The notes under the pieces: model-generated
Database searches by the model: none
What the model was told of the DNA's origin: nothing
The model's input: only the letters and a program-made list of their open reading frames with translations
Program-made: the position numbers and the translations under genes
NCBI RefSeq assembly: GCF_000331105.1
Contig: NC_020054.1
Coordinates: 3,943,477 to 4,007,476 of the forward strand
DNA length: 64,000 nucleotides
Direction: 5' to 3'
Origin: Fibrella aestuarina BUZ 2
GTDB taxonomy: Bacteria > Bacteroidota > Bacteroidia > Cytophagales > Spirosomataceae
Shown: positions 39,534 to 47,243 of the stretch, one piece after another
How positions within the stretch are numbered: position 1 is the stretch's first letter
Layout: the number at the start of each line of letters is the position of its first letter

Positions 39534-40826
39534 TGGCTGACCGTAGACTTTTTGCGATGGTATGCGGTACAGCAGCACTAACCCAATGATAAACAGGCCC
39601 AACAGGGCCAAGATACTATTCCGCATGCTGCCCGTCAGTTGCTCAACGTACCCGTAAATAAACGTACCGAACACGATCGACAGCTTTTCGCAGACATCGT
39701 AAAAGCTGAAATACGAAGCCGTGTCGGTCGTTTGCGGCAGCAATTTTGAATAGGTCGACCGCGAGAGCGACTGAATGCCGCCCATCACCAGCCCCACGAT
39801 GGCCGCTACGATAAAGAACTGATTCTGCGTCGTGACGTAGTAGGCCGCCACGCAGATGCCGATCCAGATCACCACCAGGCACATCAGCGCGTAGGTGTTC
39901 CCGATCCGCTCCGATAGCCGGGCGAAGGCGTAGGCCCCCGGAATCGCCACCAGTTGAATCAGCAGGATCGTAATAATCAGGGCGCTTCCTTCCATTTTCA
40001 GTTCATCGGAGCCAAAGAGCGTAGCAACGTACATCACCGTCTGCACGGCCATGTTGTAGACGAAAAAGGCAATGAGAAAGCGCTTGGTAAGCGTCTGGGT
40101 TTTCAGTTGGTTGAACACCAGCCGAAGTTCCCGAAAGCCATTGAACAGCCAGTTGCCGTCTGTTTGCTGACCCGCTTTTTTCACCCCATCCGGCAGCACC
40201 CGAAACGGGATCTGAGCAAAGCCAAACCACCACAGCCCCACCGTCAAGAACGAAATGCGGGAGGCCATGGCGCTGCTGATGCCCCCAAACCAGTCGGGCT
40301 TCAGAATCAGCAGCAGGTTACCCACCATCAGCAGCACGCTACCCAGGTAGCCCATCGAAAAACCGCGCGCACTTACCCGGTCAAACTGATCTTCGGTGAC
40401 GATGTCGGGCAGATACGAGTTGTAGAACACGATACTTCCCGCCCAGCCGACCAGGCTCCAGGCAAAGCAGAACACGGCAAAGGTGGTGGTGTCGCGGGTG
40501 AAGAAATACAGCAGCGCACAGGCGAGTGACCCCGTATAGCAGAAAAACTTCATGAACCGCTTTTTCTTACCGCTGTAATCGGCCAGGGCCGTGCTGAAGG
40601 GGCTGATGCAGGCAACCAGCAGCATCGACGCCGATACGGTGTAGGAAAACAGTACCGAGTTTTTAATCGATATGCCCAGAAAGTCGATCACCGGCCCGCC
40701 CGAATCGTTGAGCGCCGTAGCGGAGAAGTAAACCGGGAAAATGCTCGACACGATCACCAGCGAGTGAACCGAGTTGGCCCAGTCGTAGAGCGTCCAGGCG
40801 CGCACAACACGGGGGTCATTTTTCAT
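39510..40826 (-). CDS. MFS transporter, Atg22/UMF1-like family
   Basis: A 438-residue integral membrane protein with 12 predicted helices. The N-terminal signature VVRAWTLYDWANSVHSLVIVSSIFPVYF is characteristic of the UMF1/Atg22-like group, found widely in Bacteroidota and thought to export amino acids or small metabolites. The central cytoplasmic loop lies near residues 190-230. An upstream ATG at 40862 would overlap the preceding gene by 13 nt. I prefer 40826 because the conserved part begins there. It follows the BatE-like gene by about 23 nt on the same strand and is probably cotranscribed. The substrate is unknown. Confidence 0.87.
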   Translation of the reverse strand: MKNDPRVVRAWTLYDWANSVHSLVIVSSIFPVYFSATALNDSGGPVIDFLGISIKNSVLFSYTVSASMLLVACISPFSTALADYSGKKKRFMKFFCYTGSLACALLYFFTRDTTTFAVFCFAWSLVGWAGSIVFYNSYLPDIVTEDQFDRVSARGFSMGYLGSVLLMVGNLLLILKPDWFGGISSAMASRISFLTVGLWWFGFAQIPFRVLPDGVKKAGQQTDGNWLFNGFRELRLVFNQLKTQTLTKRFLIAFFVYNMAVQTVMYVATLFGSDELKMEGSALIITILLIQLVAIPGAYAFARLSERIGNTYALMCLVVIWIGICVAAYYVTTQNQFFIVAAIVGLVMGGIQSLSRSTYSKLLPQTTDTASYFSFYDVCEKLSIVFGTFIYGYVEQLTGSMRNSILALLGLFIIGLVLLYRIPSQKVYGQPLETPEVA

Positions 40827-40849
40827 AGAGGATGGAGGTTGCAGAGGGT

Positions 40850-41593
40850 TCAGATGATCCACAAACGGTCTTTGCGGACGTAATAGAGTCGGTTGTTATA
40901 AAAAACACGCCACCAAATGTCGGTACTGCTCAGGATATTTACCTTGTTACCACGCCCCAGCGTGAGGGCCACGGGGGCCGCCGCCGAGGGTTCGGTGCGG
41001 AGCAGCACCGCGCTGGCGTTGGTAATCCCCGACTCGTAGCCTTCGGGCAGGTTCACAAAAATCAGCAACACGACCAGGTACGCCAGAATGAGCGTTTTCA
41101 GCCGGTTGGAGGTCGATTCCTGCCGAATGGTTTTGATGAGCAGCACGCTAAACACATAGGCCCCCAGCAGCAACAGCAGCAGCAGCAGGTAGACGCCGTA
41201 CTGGCGGTAAAAGAGGTAAAAATAATTTAGATCGCTGGTTTCGTAGCCTGCCAGGCTGTTGAGGCGGGCAATGTCGTTCATCTTCCGCAGCACGGCCTCG
41301 TCGGGGTGGCGTTTGAAATACACTTGCAGAAAATACAGCACCTTGGCCACGTCGCCCTGTTTCTCGTAGGCGCGGGCCAGCTTGAGCAACATGGGGTCGG
41401 TAGCCGGCTGCCCCGCCGCCATCGCCGACTCATATAGCAGGGCCGCTTCGGGCCACTGCCCCTGTCGAAACAGCGAGTCGGCCCGCTGAACCCGATCGGT
41501 CAACGAGGCCGGTTGCGCCCATCCCACTGAGGGCCAGCCACCTGCCAGAAAACTGAGCAGAAATAGGAATATTTTTACGTGCATGGCTTGCAT
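40850..41593 (-). CDS. BatE-like TPR / transmembrane / SH3 protein
   Basis: A 247-residue protein with a signal peptide (about 1-25, ending GWAQ), TPR-like helices (about 30-110, including RADSLFRQGQWPEAALLYESAM), two transmembrane helices (about 130-155 and 165-185) and a C-terminal SH3-like domain (VLLRTEPSAAAPVALTLGRGNKVNIL...YYVRKDRLWII). This order matches BatE of the Bacteroides aerotolerance (bat) operons, but no BatA-D genes or MoxR ATPase are nearby. An alternative start is the ATG at 41584. It is transcribed before the transporter gene. Confidence 0.72.
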   Translation of the reverse strand: MQAMHVKIFLFLLSFLAGGWPSVGWAQPASLTDRVQRADSLFRQGQWPEAALLYESAMAAGQPATDPMLLKLARAYEKQGDVAKVLYFLQVYFKRHPDEAVLRKMNDIARLNSLAGYETSDLNYFYLFYRQYGVYLLLLLLLLGAYVFSVLLIKTIRQESTSNRLKTLILAYLVVLLIFVNLPEGYESGITNASAVLLRTEPSAAAPVALTLGRGNKVNILSSTDIWWRVFYNNRLYYVRKDRLWII

Positions 41594-41618
41594 TGGGCCA
41601 ATTTACGCAATAGTTTTG
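41588..41618 (+). promoter_or_regulatory. Promoter of tRNA-Lys
   Basis: TTG (41588-41590), a 20-bp spacer and TAGTTTTG (41611-41618) match the Bacteroidota consensus about 48 nt upstream of the tRNA. It overlaps the start of the divergent BatE-like gene. Confidence 0.65.
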
Positions 41619-41665
41619 CATCGCAATTCGGGAAACGGTCATTTGTTCCGCACCTGAATCAGGCC

Positions 41666-41741
41666 GATCTGGTAGCTCAGCTGGTAGAGCAATACACTTT
41701 TAATGTATGGGTCCTGGGTTCGAATCCCAGCCGGATCACCA
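41666..41741 (+). tRNA. tRNA-Lys (anticodon TTT)
   Basis: A complete cloverleaf: acceptor GATCTGG / CCGGATC, discriminator A, D arm GCTCAGCTGGTAGAGC, anticodon stem ATACA-CTTTTAA-TGTAT with anticodon TTT, and T arm CTGGGTTCGAATCCCAG. CCA is encoded at 41739-41741, unlike in the other two tRNAs of the window. Confidence 0.96.
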
Positions 41742-41755
41742 CCTCAAATTAACCC

Positions 41756-41787
41756 AGTCCGTTGATGCAGGTCAGCGGACTTTTTTT
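41756..41787 (+). terminator. Intrinsic terminator after tRNA-Lys
   Basis: AGTCCG (41756-41761) pairs with CGGACT (41776-41781), followed by seven T. The following 355 nt (41788-42142) contain no gene I can support. Confidence 0.85.
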
Positions 41788-42142
41788 GTGCTTGGTCTGC
41801 CAGACACTACTCCCTAAATCCGGCCAATAGGTTGCCGGTACTGACCGTTTTACATCCGTAGACTGCACCTGCGCCACTACAGAAGGCAACCAAGTGCGGG
41901 GATACATGTAGCCGCCCTATCGGTTTTGCGCATTGTACGTATTCCGGCAGGCAGTTGATCACTGCACGGTGCCTTTTCAGCCCGGTCGCCAGCCACGCAC
42001 CCACCAGCCAGTTAATAAGAAATGGCTGTTCGCCGCCACAGGTAGCCCTTTCTTGCCCAGGTTCACTCACCAAAAAGGGTTTACATGTACTAATTTAAGC
42101 CCTTTACTCAACACCAGACCCGCCAGTTTGCCAGTACTTCCC

Positions 42143-45079
42143 ATGCCCCATCACGAGCCAGCGAACCAGTCAAAAAACGCCCTCAATCAACAACTCGATG
42201 TCGATTTTGCGCTTGAAGCGGCTGGTTTGGGCATTTGGGAACTGGACCCGGACACGCAACTGGTCAACTGGGATCAGCGGTGTCGACAATTTTTCGGTAT
42301 CACCAGCGATAGCAACGCTGAACTGGCCTACAAAAAAGCGGCGGCCTGTATTCATCCGGACGACCTGACCCGAGTCGAGCAAGCCATCGCCTGGTCTATG
42401 GACGTCCGTTCAGGCGGTCAGTACGATGTTACCTACCGGACTCTTGGGGCCGACGACGGTCGGTTGCGGTGGGTTCGGTTTGTGGGCAAAAGCTATTTCC
42501 ACCCGGATGGCCGTGTTTATCGCTTTGCCGGAGTGGCGCAGGAAGTTACCCAGCAGGTCCTCGCGCAGCAGGCCGTCGAGGAAACGAAAGCGCGCCAGAT
42601 CTACCTGTTAACCCTGAGCAATCGACTGCGCAACCTGACCGACTCATACCAGATCCAGTATGAAGCGGCCTGCCTGCTCGGCGAGCTGCTCGAAGCCAAC
42701 CGGGTCGGTTACGCAGAGGCGCTGGCAGATGACAAGTTAGTGGCCGTAAGGCGCAATTACACGCGGGGCGTCAGCAACCTGGAGGGTATTTACCGGTACA
42801 ACGATTACGGACCGGCGCTATTGGCCAGCCTACAGGCCGGGCAAACGCTGGTACGCCCCGACATCGCCGGTGACCCCACCCTGACCGACTCGGAAAAAGA
42901 GGCGCATGCAGGGCTGCAACTTGGTGCTACGCTGAATGTGCCGTTGATTAAAAATGGGCAGTTGACCGCCATCCTGTTCGTTCATTATGAACGCCCCCAC
43001 CCTTTTTCCGAGAGCCAGATCGCCCTTGTTCAGGAAACCGCCGAGCTCATCTGGCTGGCTATCGAACGGGTTCAGGCGGAAGAAGCCCTCCGGGAAAGCG
43101 AAAACCAGTTTCGTCTGCTGGCCGATACGCTACCCCAGGCCATCTGGATCAACGATACCAATGGGAATGTCGTGTTTCTGAACAAGTGGTGGACCGATTA
43201 CTGCGGTATCCCGTTTGAACTCACCACGACCTCGCAGATAGCCCTTGACAGTATCCACCCCGAAGACAGCCCCAAACTCATGGCTACGTTTGCACAAGCC
43301 ATGCAACAAGGCAGGGGCTTTGCCGTCGAGCAACGCAACCGGTCGGCGTCGGGTGAGTACCGCTGGTTTCTGAACATTGGCGAGCCGTTCAGGGATCCTA
43401 AAACCGGCCACATTTCCAAATGGGTGGGCGTAGGCGTCGACATTAATGACCGTAAGCAGGCCGAACAGGCCCTGTTACAAAGCGAAGCGCGATTCCGCAG
43501 TATCATCGAGCAGGCCCCCTTAGCCATCGGCTTGCTGAAGGGCCAGGATATGCGTATTGAACTGGCCAATGAACAGCTCTTTCGAGTGTGGGGCAAAGAC
43601 AGCTCCATTACCGGCCTTCCGCTGACTGAAGCCTTACCCGAACTCAGAGGGCAGGGCTTCATGGACATACTCCTGAGCGTGTATAATACGGGCATTCCCT
43701 ACATGGGCCATGGTGCGGCGGCCACGCTGATGCATCAGGGTAAGCAGGAGACGTTCTATTTCGACTACACCTACGCCCCCCTCCGGACTGCCGATGGGAC
43801 GGTTTCAGGAGTAATGGTCATTGCCAATGAAGTTACCCAGCAAGTGCTGGCTCGCCAGGCGATTGAAGCCAGCGAAGCAAAACTTCGGTCGGTTATCCTG
43901 TCAGCCCCGGCAGCAATGGGTTTATTCGTTGGTCCTGATCTGGTGATCGAACTCCCCAACCAGGCGTTTATTGATATCGTTGGAAAAGGCCCTGCTATTG
44001 CTGGCAGGCCCCTGCGGGAAGTAATGCCGGAGTTGCTGACTGAGAATCAACCTTTCCTGGCCATTCTGGATCAGGTATACCGCACCGGTAAAACCTACCA
44101 GACTACTGGTGCGCTGGTCAAGATCGTTCGGCAGGGCGTGCTGACCGACAATTATTACAACATCACCTACAGCCCTTTATTCGACCAGTCGGGGCAGGTG
44201 TATGCCGTTCTGGATATTGCGATTGATGTCACCAGCCAGGTTCAGGCGCAACAGGCCCTGGCGGATAGTGAACAGCGCTACCGGCAGCTGGCCAGCGATC
44301 TGGAAAATCGTGTGGCCGAACGTACCCACGAGTTGCAGCAGGTCAATCAGGATCTGGTCCGCTCCAACGACAATTTACAGCAGTTTGCCTACGTCGCCTC
44401 CCACGACCTGCAGGAGCCCTTACGCAAGATTCAATCCTTCTCGACCTTACTGAAGGAGCAACTGGACGATACCCAGGACACGTCGGTGCATGACCTGCTG
44501 CAACGGATCGGGGCGGCGGGCGCCCGCATGTCCATGTTGATCAGAGACTTGCTCACTTACTCCCGCATTGCCACGCGTCAGCAGGTATTTGGTCTCATCC
44601 CGTTGGGCGTGGTAATCGACAACGCTCTCGACACCCTGTCCCTGGTGATTCATGAACGAGGTGCTCAGATCCAGGCAGATGACCTGCCGCTGGTCAATGG
44701 CGATGAATCACAGCTAAGCCAGTTGTTTCAGAACCTGCTGTCCAATGCGATCAAGTTCACGCCGACAAACCAGGCACCCCGCATCCAGATCAGGTATGCC
44801 CGCCTGAGTGCCGATGCGCTCTCAAAGACCATTCGCCCCACGAAAGCGGCATCACATTACCATCAGATCAGCGTAAGCGATCAGGGCATCGGCTTCGATA
44901 TCAAGCACTTGGACCGTATCTTCCAGGTCTTCCAGCGCCTCCATGGCAAAAGTCAGTTTCCCGGTACGGGCGTTGGCCTCGCCATTTGTGAGCGGGTCAT
45001 CCAGAACCACGGAGGCAGCATTACCGCCAGCAGTGAGCCGGGCAACGGGGCCACGTTCTACGTTTATCTGCCAGCTTAA
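42143..45079 (+). CDS. Multi-PAS/GAF sensor histidine kinase
   Basis: A soluble kinase of about 978 residues from ATG 42143 (the frame is open to 41933, but the first 70 codons look noncoding). Order: PAS (about 15-130, with ending motif YRFAGVAQEVTQQV), GAF (about 155-310), PAS with a PAC segment (about 320-440), two further PAS repeats (about 445-700), a coiled coil (RVAERTHELQQVNQDL), HisKA with His754 in VASHDLQEPLRK, and HATPase with NLLSNAIKF, DQGIGFD and GTGVGLAICERV. No transmembrane helices are visible, so it senses a cytoplasmic signal. No response regulator gene is adjacent, so it is an orphan. Confidence 0.93.
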   Translation: MPHHEPANQSKNALNQQLDVDFALEAAGLGIWELDPDTQLVNWDQRCRQFFGITSDSNAELAYKKAAACIHPDDLTRVEQAIAWSMDVRSGGQYDVTYRTLGADDGRLRWVRFVGKSYFHPDGRVYRFAGVAQEVTQQVLAQQAVEETKARQIYLLTLSNRLRNLTDSYQIQYEAACLLGELLEANRVGYAEALADDKLVAVRRNYTRGVSNLEGIYRYNDYGPALLASLQAGQTLVRPDIAGDPTLTDSEKEAHAGLQLGATLNVPLIKNGQLTAILFVHYERPHPFSESQIALVQETAELIWLAIERVQAEEALRESENQFRLLADTLPQAIWINDTNGNVVFLNKWWTDYCGIPFELTTTSQIALDSIHPEDSPKLMATFAQAMQQGRGFAVEQRNRSASGEYRWFLNIGEPFRDPKTGHISKWVGVGVDINDRKQAEQALLQSEARFRSIIEQAPLAIGLLKGQDMRIELANEQLFRVWGKDSSITGLPLTEALPELRGQGFMDILLSVYNTGIPYMGHGAAATLMHQGKQETFYFDYTYAPLRTADGTVSGVMVIANEVTQQVLARQAIEASEAKLRSVILSAPAAMGLFVGPDLVIELPNQAFIDIVGKGPAIAGRPLREVMPELLTENQPFLAILDQVYRTGKTYQTTGALVKIVRQGVLTDNYYNITYSPLFDQSGQVYAVLDIAIDVTSQVQAQQALADSEQRYRQLASDLENRVAERTHELQQVNQDLVRSNDNLQQFAYVASHDLQEPLRKIQSFSTLLKEQLDDTQDTSVHDLLQRIGAAGARMSMLIRDLLTYSRIATRQQVFGLIPLGVVIDNALDTLSLVIHERGAQIQADDLPLVNGDESQLSQLFQNLLSNAIKFTPTNQAPRIQIRYARLSADALSKTIRPTKAASHYHQISVSDQGIGFDIKHLDRIFQVFQRLHGKSQFPGTGVGLAICERVIQNHGGSITASSEPGNGATFYVYLPA

Positions 45080-45101
45080 CCGCTACAGACCTTAAAACCA
45101 G

Positions 45102-45143
45102 AAAGGGCTGGCTGGCGCTCATTGTTGCGCCAGCCAGCCCTTT
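45102..45143. terminator. Bidirectional terminator between convergent genes
   Basis: A perfect 17-bp stem, AAAGGGCTGGCTGGCGC (45102-45118) with GCGCCAGCCAGCCCTTT (45127-45143), and an 8-nt loop. It separates the rightward kinase and the leftward DUF3127 gene. Confidence 0.88.
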
Positions 45144-45180
45144 GGTTGTCATCCGTCGCGGCAGCAAACCGCCCGGACAT

Positions 45181-45582
45181 TTAAAACGGCAGGTCGCCGG
45201 AGTTGTCGTCGTCGAAAGAGGCGTTGAACGGCGTGGCGGTCGGTTGCGCAGCTCGGGGGCGGCTTGCGGCCGGCGCGGCCTGGGCCTGCGGCTGACCACC
45301 TTCAGCGGCGTCGGCGGCTTCGATGCGCCACGCCCGCGCTTCGGTATACCAGCGGTCGTTGTACTCGCGCGATTCCAGATTCAGGCTCACCTTCAGGCTG
45401 TCGCCGGGTGCATACTGTTTCAGGTCGTTTACTTTATCACCCCAGAGCGAAAGGCACACTTTCTTGGGGAACTGATCGAAGGTTTCGATCACAAATTCCT
45501 GTTTTTGCCACGCGCCGTTCTTCCCCTGACCCGTTACTTCGGGCATTGTTTTAACGAGTTTACCGACTAATTCGAGTGCCAT
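45181..45582 (-). CDS. DUF3127 protein with an SSB-like acidic tail
   Basis: A 133-residue protein. Residues 1-95 form the DUF3127 domain typical of Bacteroidota (MALELVGKLVKTMPEVTGQGKNG..., EFVIET, LSLWGDKVNDLK), predicted to be an OB fold. A Pro/Ala/Gln linker (about 96-120) leads to a C-terminus ending DDDNSGDLPF, which closely resembles the acidic DDDIPF tip by which SSB recruits replication and repair proteins. Linker plus tip strongly suggests a single-stranded-DNA-binding or SSB-partner role, but I cannot say whether it binds DNA. Confidence 0.85.
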   Translation of the reverse strand: MALELVGKLVKTMPEVTGQGKNGAWQKQEFVIETFDQFPKKVCLSLWGDKVNDLKQYAPGDSLKVSLNLESREYNDRWYTEARAWRIEAADAAEGGQPQAQAAPAASRPRAAQPTATPFNASFDDDNSGDLPF

Positions 45583-45663
45583 AATGCGTTCTGTTTCAGT
45601 TAATGTATGATGTCGATAACCATTCTCCGGGCTATCATTTACTGATCGAAATTACGAAATTTT

Positions 45664-45677
45664 GCCCAAATTTGGGC
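45664..45677. repeat. 14-bp perfect palindrome
   Basis: GCCCAAATTTGGGC stands between the DUF3127 start and the tRNA-Leu promoter. It may be an operator for one of the two divergent units. Confidence 0.5.
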
Positions 45678-45685
45678 CTTTCACG

Positions 45686-45716
45686 TTGACTTTATTCGCG
45701 GCAACGCCTACTTTTG
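45686..45716 (+). promoter_or_regulatory. Promoter of tRNA-Leu
   Basis: TTG (45686-45688), a 20-bp spacer and TACTTTTG (45709-45716) are a full match to the Bacteroidota consensus, ending 17 nt before the tRNA. Confidence 0.78.
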
Positions 45717-45732
45717 CATCACAATCAAACAC

Positions 45733-45814
45733 GGCCACGTGGTGAAATTGGTAGACACGCCATCTTGAGGGGGTGGTGCTGCAAGGCATGGTGGTTCGAG
45801 TCCACTCGTGGTCA
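45733..45814 (+). tRNA. tRNA-Leu (anticodon GAG)
   Basis: A class II tRNA of 82 nt: acceptor GGCCACG / CGTGGTC, D loop AAATTGGTAGAC, anticodon stem CCATC-TTGAGGG-GGTGG with anticodon GAG, a variable arm TGCTGCAAGGCA, and T arm GGTGG-TTCGAGT-CCACT. CCA is not encoded. The phage-like region begins just after it, which makes its 3' end a candidate attachment site, although no second copy is inside the window. Confidence 0.93.
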
Positions 45815-45831
45815 CCTTAGACGGTGAATAT

Positions 45832-45864
45832 CAGCCGCTTACGACATTCGTAGGCGGCTGTTTT
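45832..45864 (+). terminator. Intrinsic terminator after tRNA-Leu
   Basis: CAGCCG (45832-45837) pairs with CGGCTG (45855-45860), with an inner ACGA/TCGT stem, followed by TTTT. It also marks the last host feature before the phage region. Confidence 0.7.
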
Positions 45865-45933
45865 GCGTTAAAGCCCTGTGCATTGGTTTAAACATGTGTC
45901 AACCACCCCCGCGAAAGGGGGTGGTTGCTGGGC

Positions 45934-46641
45934 TTAGCGATGCCGATTGTGGTCGCGGTCGATGACGTATTCGATCAGATACACCTGTCGCAACTCCGTC
46001 AGGGGCATGGGCGCCACCGGGTTATAGGACGGGTTCTCAGAGGCGAGCTGTACGGCCTCGTTAGTAAAGCTCTCGAACAGCTTGATGGCGATACCGTCGT
46101 CGGTCTGGAAAACATAGGCCTTGCCCTTCTTCATCCACTCCCGGTTTTCAAGCAGGGTGCAGACGACAAACGAGCCGGGCAGGTAAAGCGGGTACATGGA
46201 GAAGCCTTCTACTTCGAAGCAGAAGCATTCCCCGGCGATCATGGGAAAACTCACGCGTTGAATCTGATGATTAAAGGTTCGACTGGGGAACCCCCGGACA
46301 AAACCCGCTTGCGCCCGAATTTCAACCACCCACATGTTGTTCTTACCCCCATTGCTGCGCTCGCGCGCGTTGTAGGGGGAGTAAGGTACTGTGGTATCCT
46401 CTGCCATCGTCAATTCGCGCACCCCTGGCTCCGTATCCTCTGACGACACCAAATCCATAAGCTCACTTTGCGACACATTGAATAACCGGGCCAGCAGGTT
46501 GATTTTATCGAGTGCTGGTCGGTTGTGGTCCTTTTCGTATTTTGATACAGCCGCTTTCTTAACGCCAATTTCGTTGGCAACGTATTCCTGTGACCAATTA
46601 CGATCGGAGCGCAGTTGAAATAATTTTTGACCTAATGTCAT
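45934..46641 (-). CDS. Phage repressor with XRE and S24 autoprotease domains
   Basis: A CI-like repressor of 235 residues from ATG 46641 (the longer frame upstream lacks conservation). The XRE helix-turn-helix spans about 1-60 (LFQLRSDRNWSQEYVANEIGVKKAAVSKYEKDHNRP). The C-terminal S24/LexA-like domain has Ser148 in EGFSMYPL and Lys187 in GIAIKLF as catalytic dyad, and Ala112-Gly113 (RAQAGF) as the likely cleavage site. It should therefore hold lysogeny and be inactivated through RecA-stimulated self-cleavage. It faces the early gene at 46791 across 149 bp that contain repeated CGATAC operators. Confidence 0.92.
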   Translation of the reverse strand: MTLGQKLFQLRSDRNWSQEYVANEIGVKKAAVSKYEKDHNRPALDKINLLARLFNVSQSELMDLVSSEDTEPGVRELTMAEDTTVPYSPYNARERSNGGKNNMWVVEIRAQAGFVRGFPSRTFNHQIQRVSFPMIAGECFCFEVEGFSMYPLYLPGSFVVCTLLENREWMKKGKAYVFQTDDGIAIKLFESFTNEAVQLASENPSYNPVAPMPLTELRQVYLIEYVIDRDHNRHR

Positions 46642-46693
46642 AAAAACCAATACCATATAAGCGGCTGTATTAAAATGTTGAGCAATACTTGAC

Positions 46694-46757
46694 TTGTATC
46701 GTGTTACGATACTATTATTGCAACACGATACAAGGCGAAATATCGAACACGATACAG
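46694..46757. promoter_or_regulatory. Operator cluster of the phage genetic switch
   Basis: The perfect 12-bp inverted pair TTGTATCGTGTT (46694-46705) and AACACGATACAA (46722-46733) is followed by a third copy, AACACGATACAG (46746-46757). Two compact palindromes also form: GTATCG-5-CGATAC (46696-46712) and TATCG-4-CGATA (46741-46754). They lie between the repressor and the early operon, as expected for repressor-binding sites. I see no exact TAnnTTTG promoter on either strand. Confidence 0.8.
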
Positions 46758-46790
46758 CCCTGTACAAGAAACAAATATGGTACTGGAACG

Positions 46791-47084
46791 ATGAATGAGC
46801 AAACGGCATCTAATCTAGCGACTCCCTATACTGGTGTACAGCAGGAGACAACGAAACCCGACCTGCGCACGGCGTACGTCATCGAGCGGGAAGAACGTGA
46901 ATTGAAGATTTACAAGCGCTATCAGGAATTGATTGCGCAGCCTGGGGCAATGATGACGCCCGTCGTCGATCAACTGTGCCGGGAGTTCAATATTCACAGC
47001 CGGACGACCATCTACCAGTTACGCAGCCGCGTTGCCAAACGGCTGGACGATGCGGCCGCGGAAACCCCTTCGCTTCAAAGCTAA
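46791..47084 (+). CDS. Small early phage protein, possible Cro-like position
   Basis: A 97-residue protein at the head of the rightward early operon, divergent from the repressor, the place where Cro-type regulators usually sit. The centre contains VIEREERELKIYKRYQELIAQPGAMMTPVVDQLCREFNIHSRTTIYQLRSRVAKRL, with a helix-turn-helix-like stretch (VVDQLCREFNIHSRTTIYQLRSRV, partly quoted). DNA binding is plausible from the helix pattern and position. I do not recognise a named family. The start at 46791 is preferred to the open frame upstream because that part overlaps the operators. Confidence 0.68.
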   Translation: MNEQTASNLATPYTGVQQETTKPDLRTAYVIEREERELKIYKRYQELIAQPGAMMTPVVDQLCREFNIHSRTTIYQLRSRVAKRLDDAAAETPSLQS

Positions 47085-47104
47085 AAAAGTACAATTGTAC
47101 TTTT
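47085..47104. repeat. 20-bp perfect palindrome
   Basis: AAAAGTACAATTGTACTTTT starts at the stop codon of the first early gene. It may be a short terminator (four T) or a protein-binding site. Confidence 0.6.
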
Positions 47105-47132
47105 CGATCTACCCCAATAGATCTTGTCATTC

Positions 47133-47223
47133 GGTGCCGACGCTACTGGTGAGGCCATCAGTAGCTGGTGTGGATAGAGTCACGATTACTGGCCCCGAAG
47201 CCGGGGCCAGTAGCGTCGGCACC
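47133..47223 (+). other. Structured intergenic element with mutually exclusive hairpins
   Basis: A 17-bp perfect inverted repeat, GGTGCCGACGCTACTGG (47133-47149) and CCAGTAGCGTCGGCACC (47207-47223), encloses 57 nt. Inside, ACTGGCCCCG (47188-47197) and CGGGGCCAGT (47202-47211) form a 10-bp hairpin that uses bases of the long right arm, and GCTACT (47142-47147) can pair with AGTAGC (47160-47165), using bases of the left arm. The structures therefore compete. The element could be an RNA switch in the early leader or a miniature inverted-repeat element. No T-run follows. Confidence 0.75.
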
Positions 47224-47243
47224 ACCAACTTACCCTGTCAACC

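Noticed and set aside
41788..42142. An N-terminal extension of the multi-PAS kinase back to 41933
   Set aside because: The 70 extra residues have no similarity to a sensor domain and the sequence just after the tRNA-Lys terminator looks noncoding; the ATG at 42143 fits the first PAS domain.
47133..47223. The 17-bp inverted repeat as a simple intrinsic terminator
   Set aside because: No T-run follows either arm, and the loop contains further stems that compete with it.
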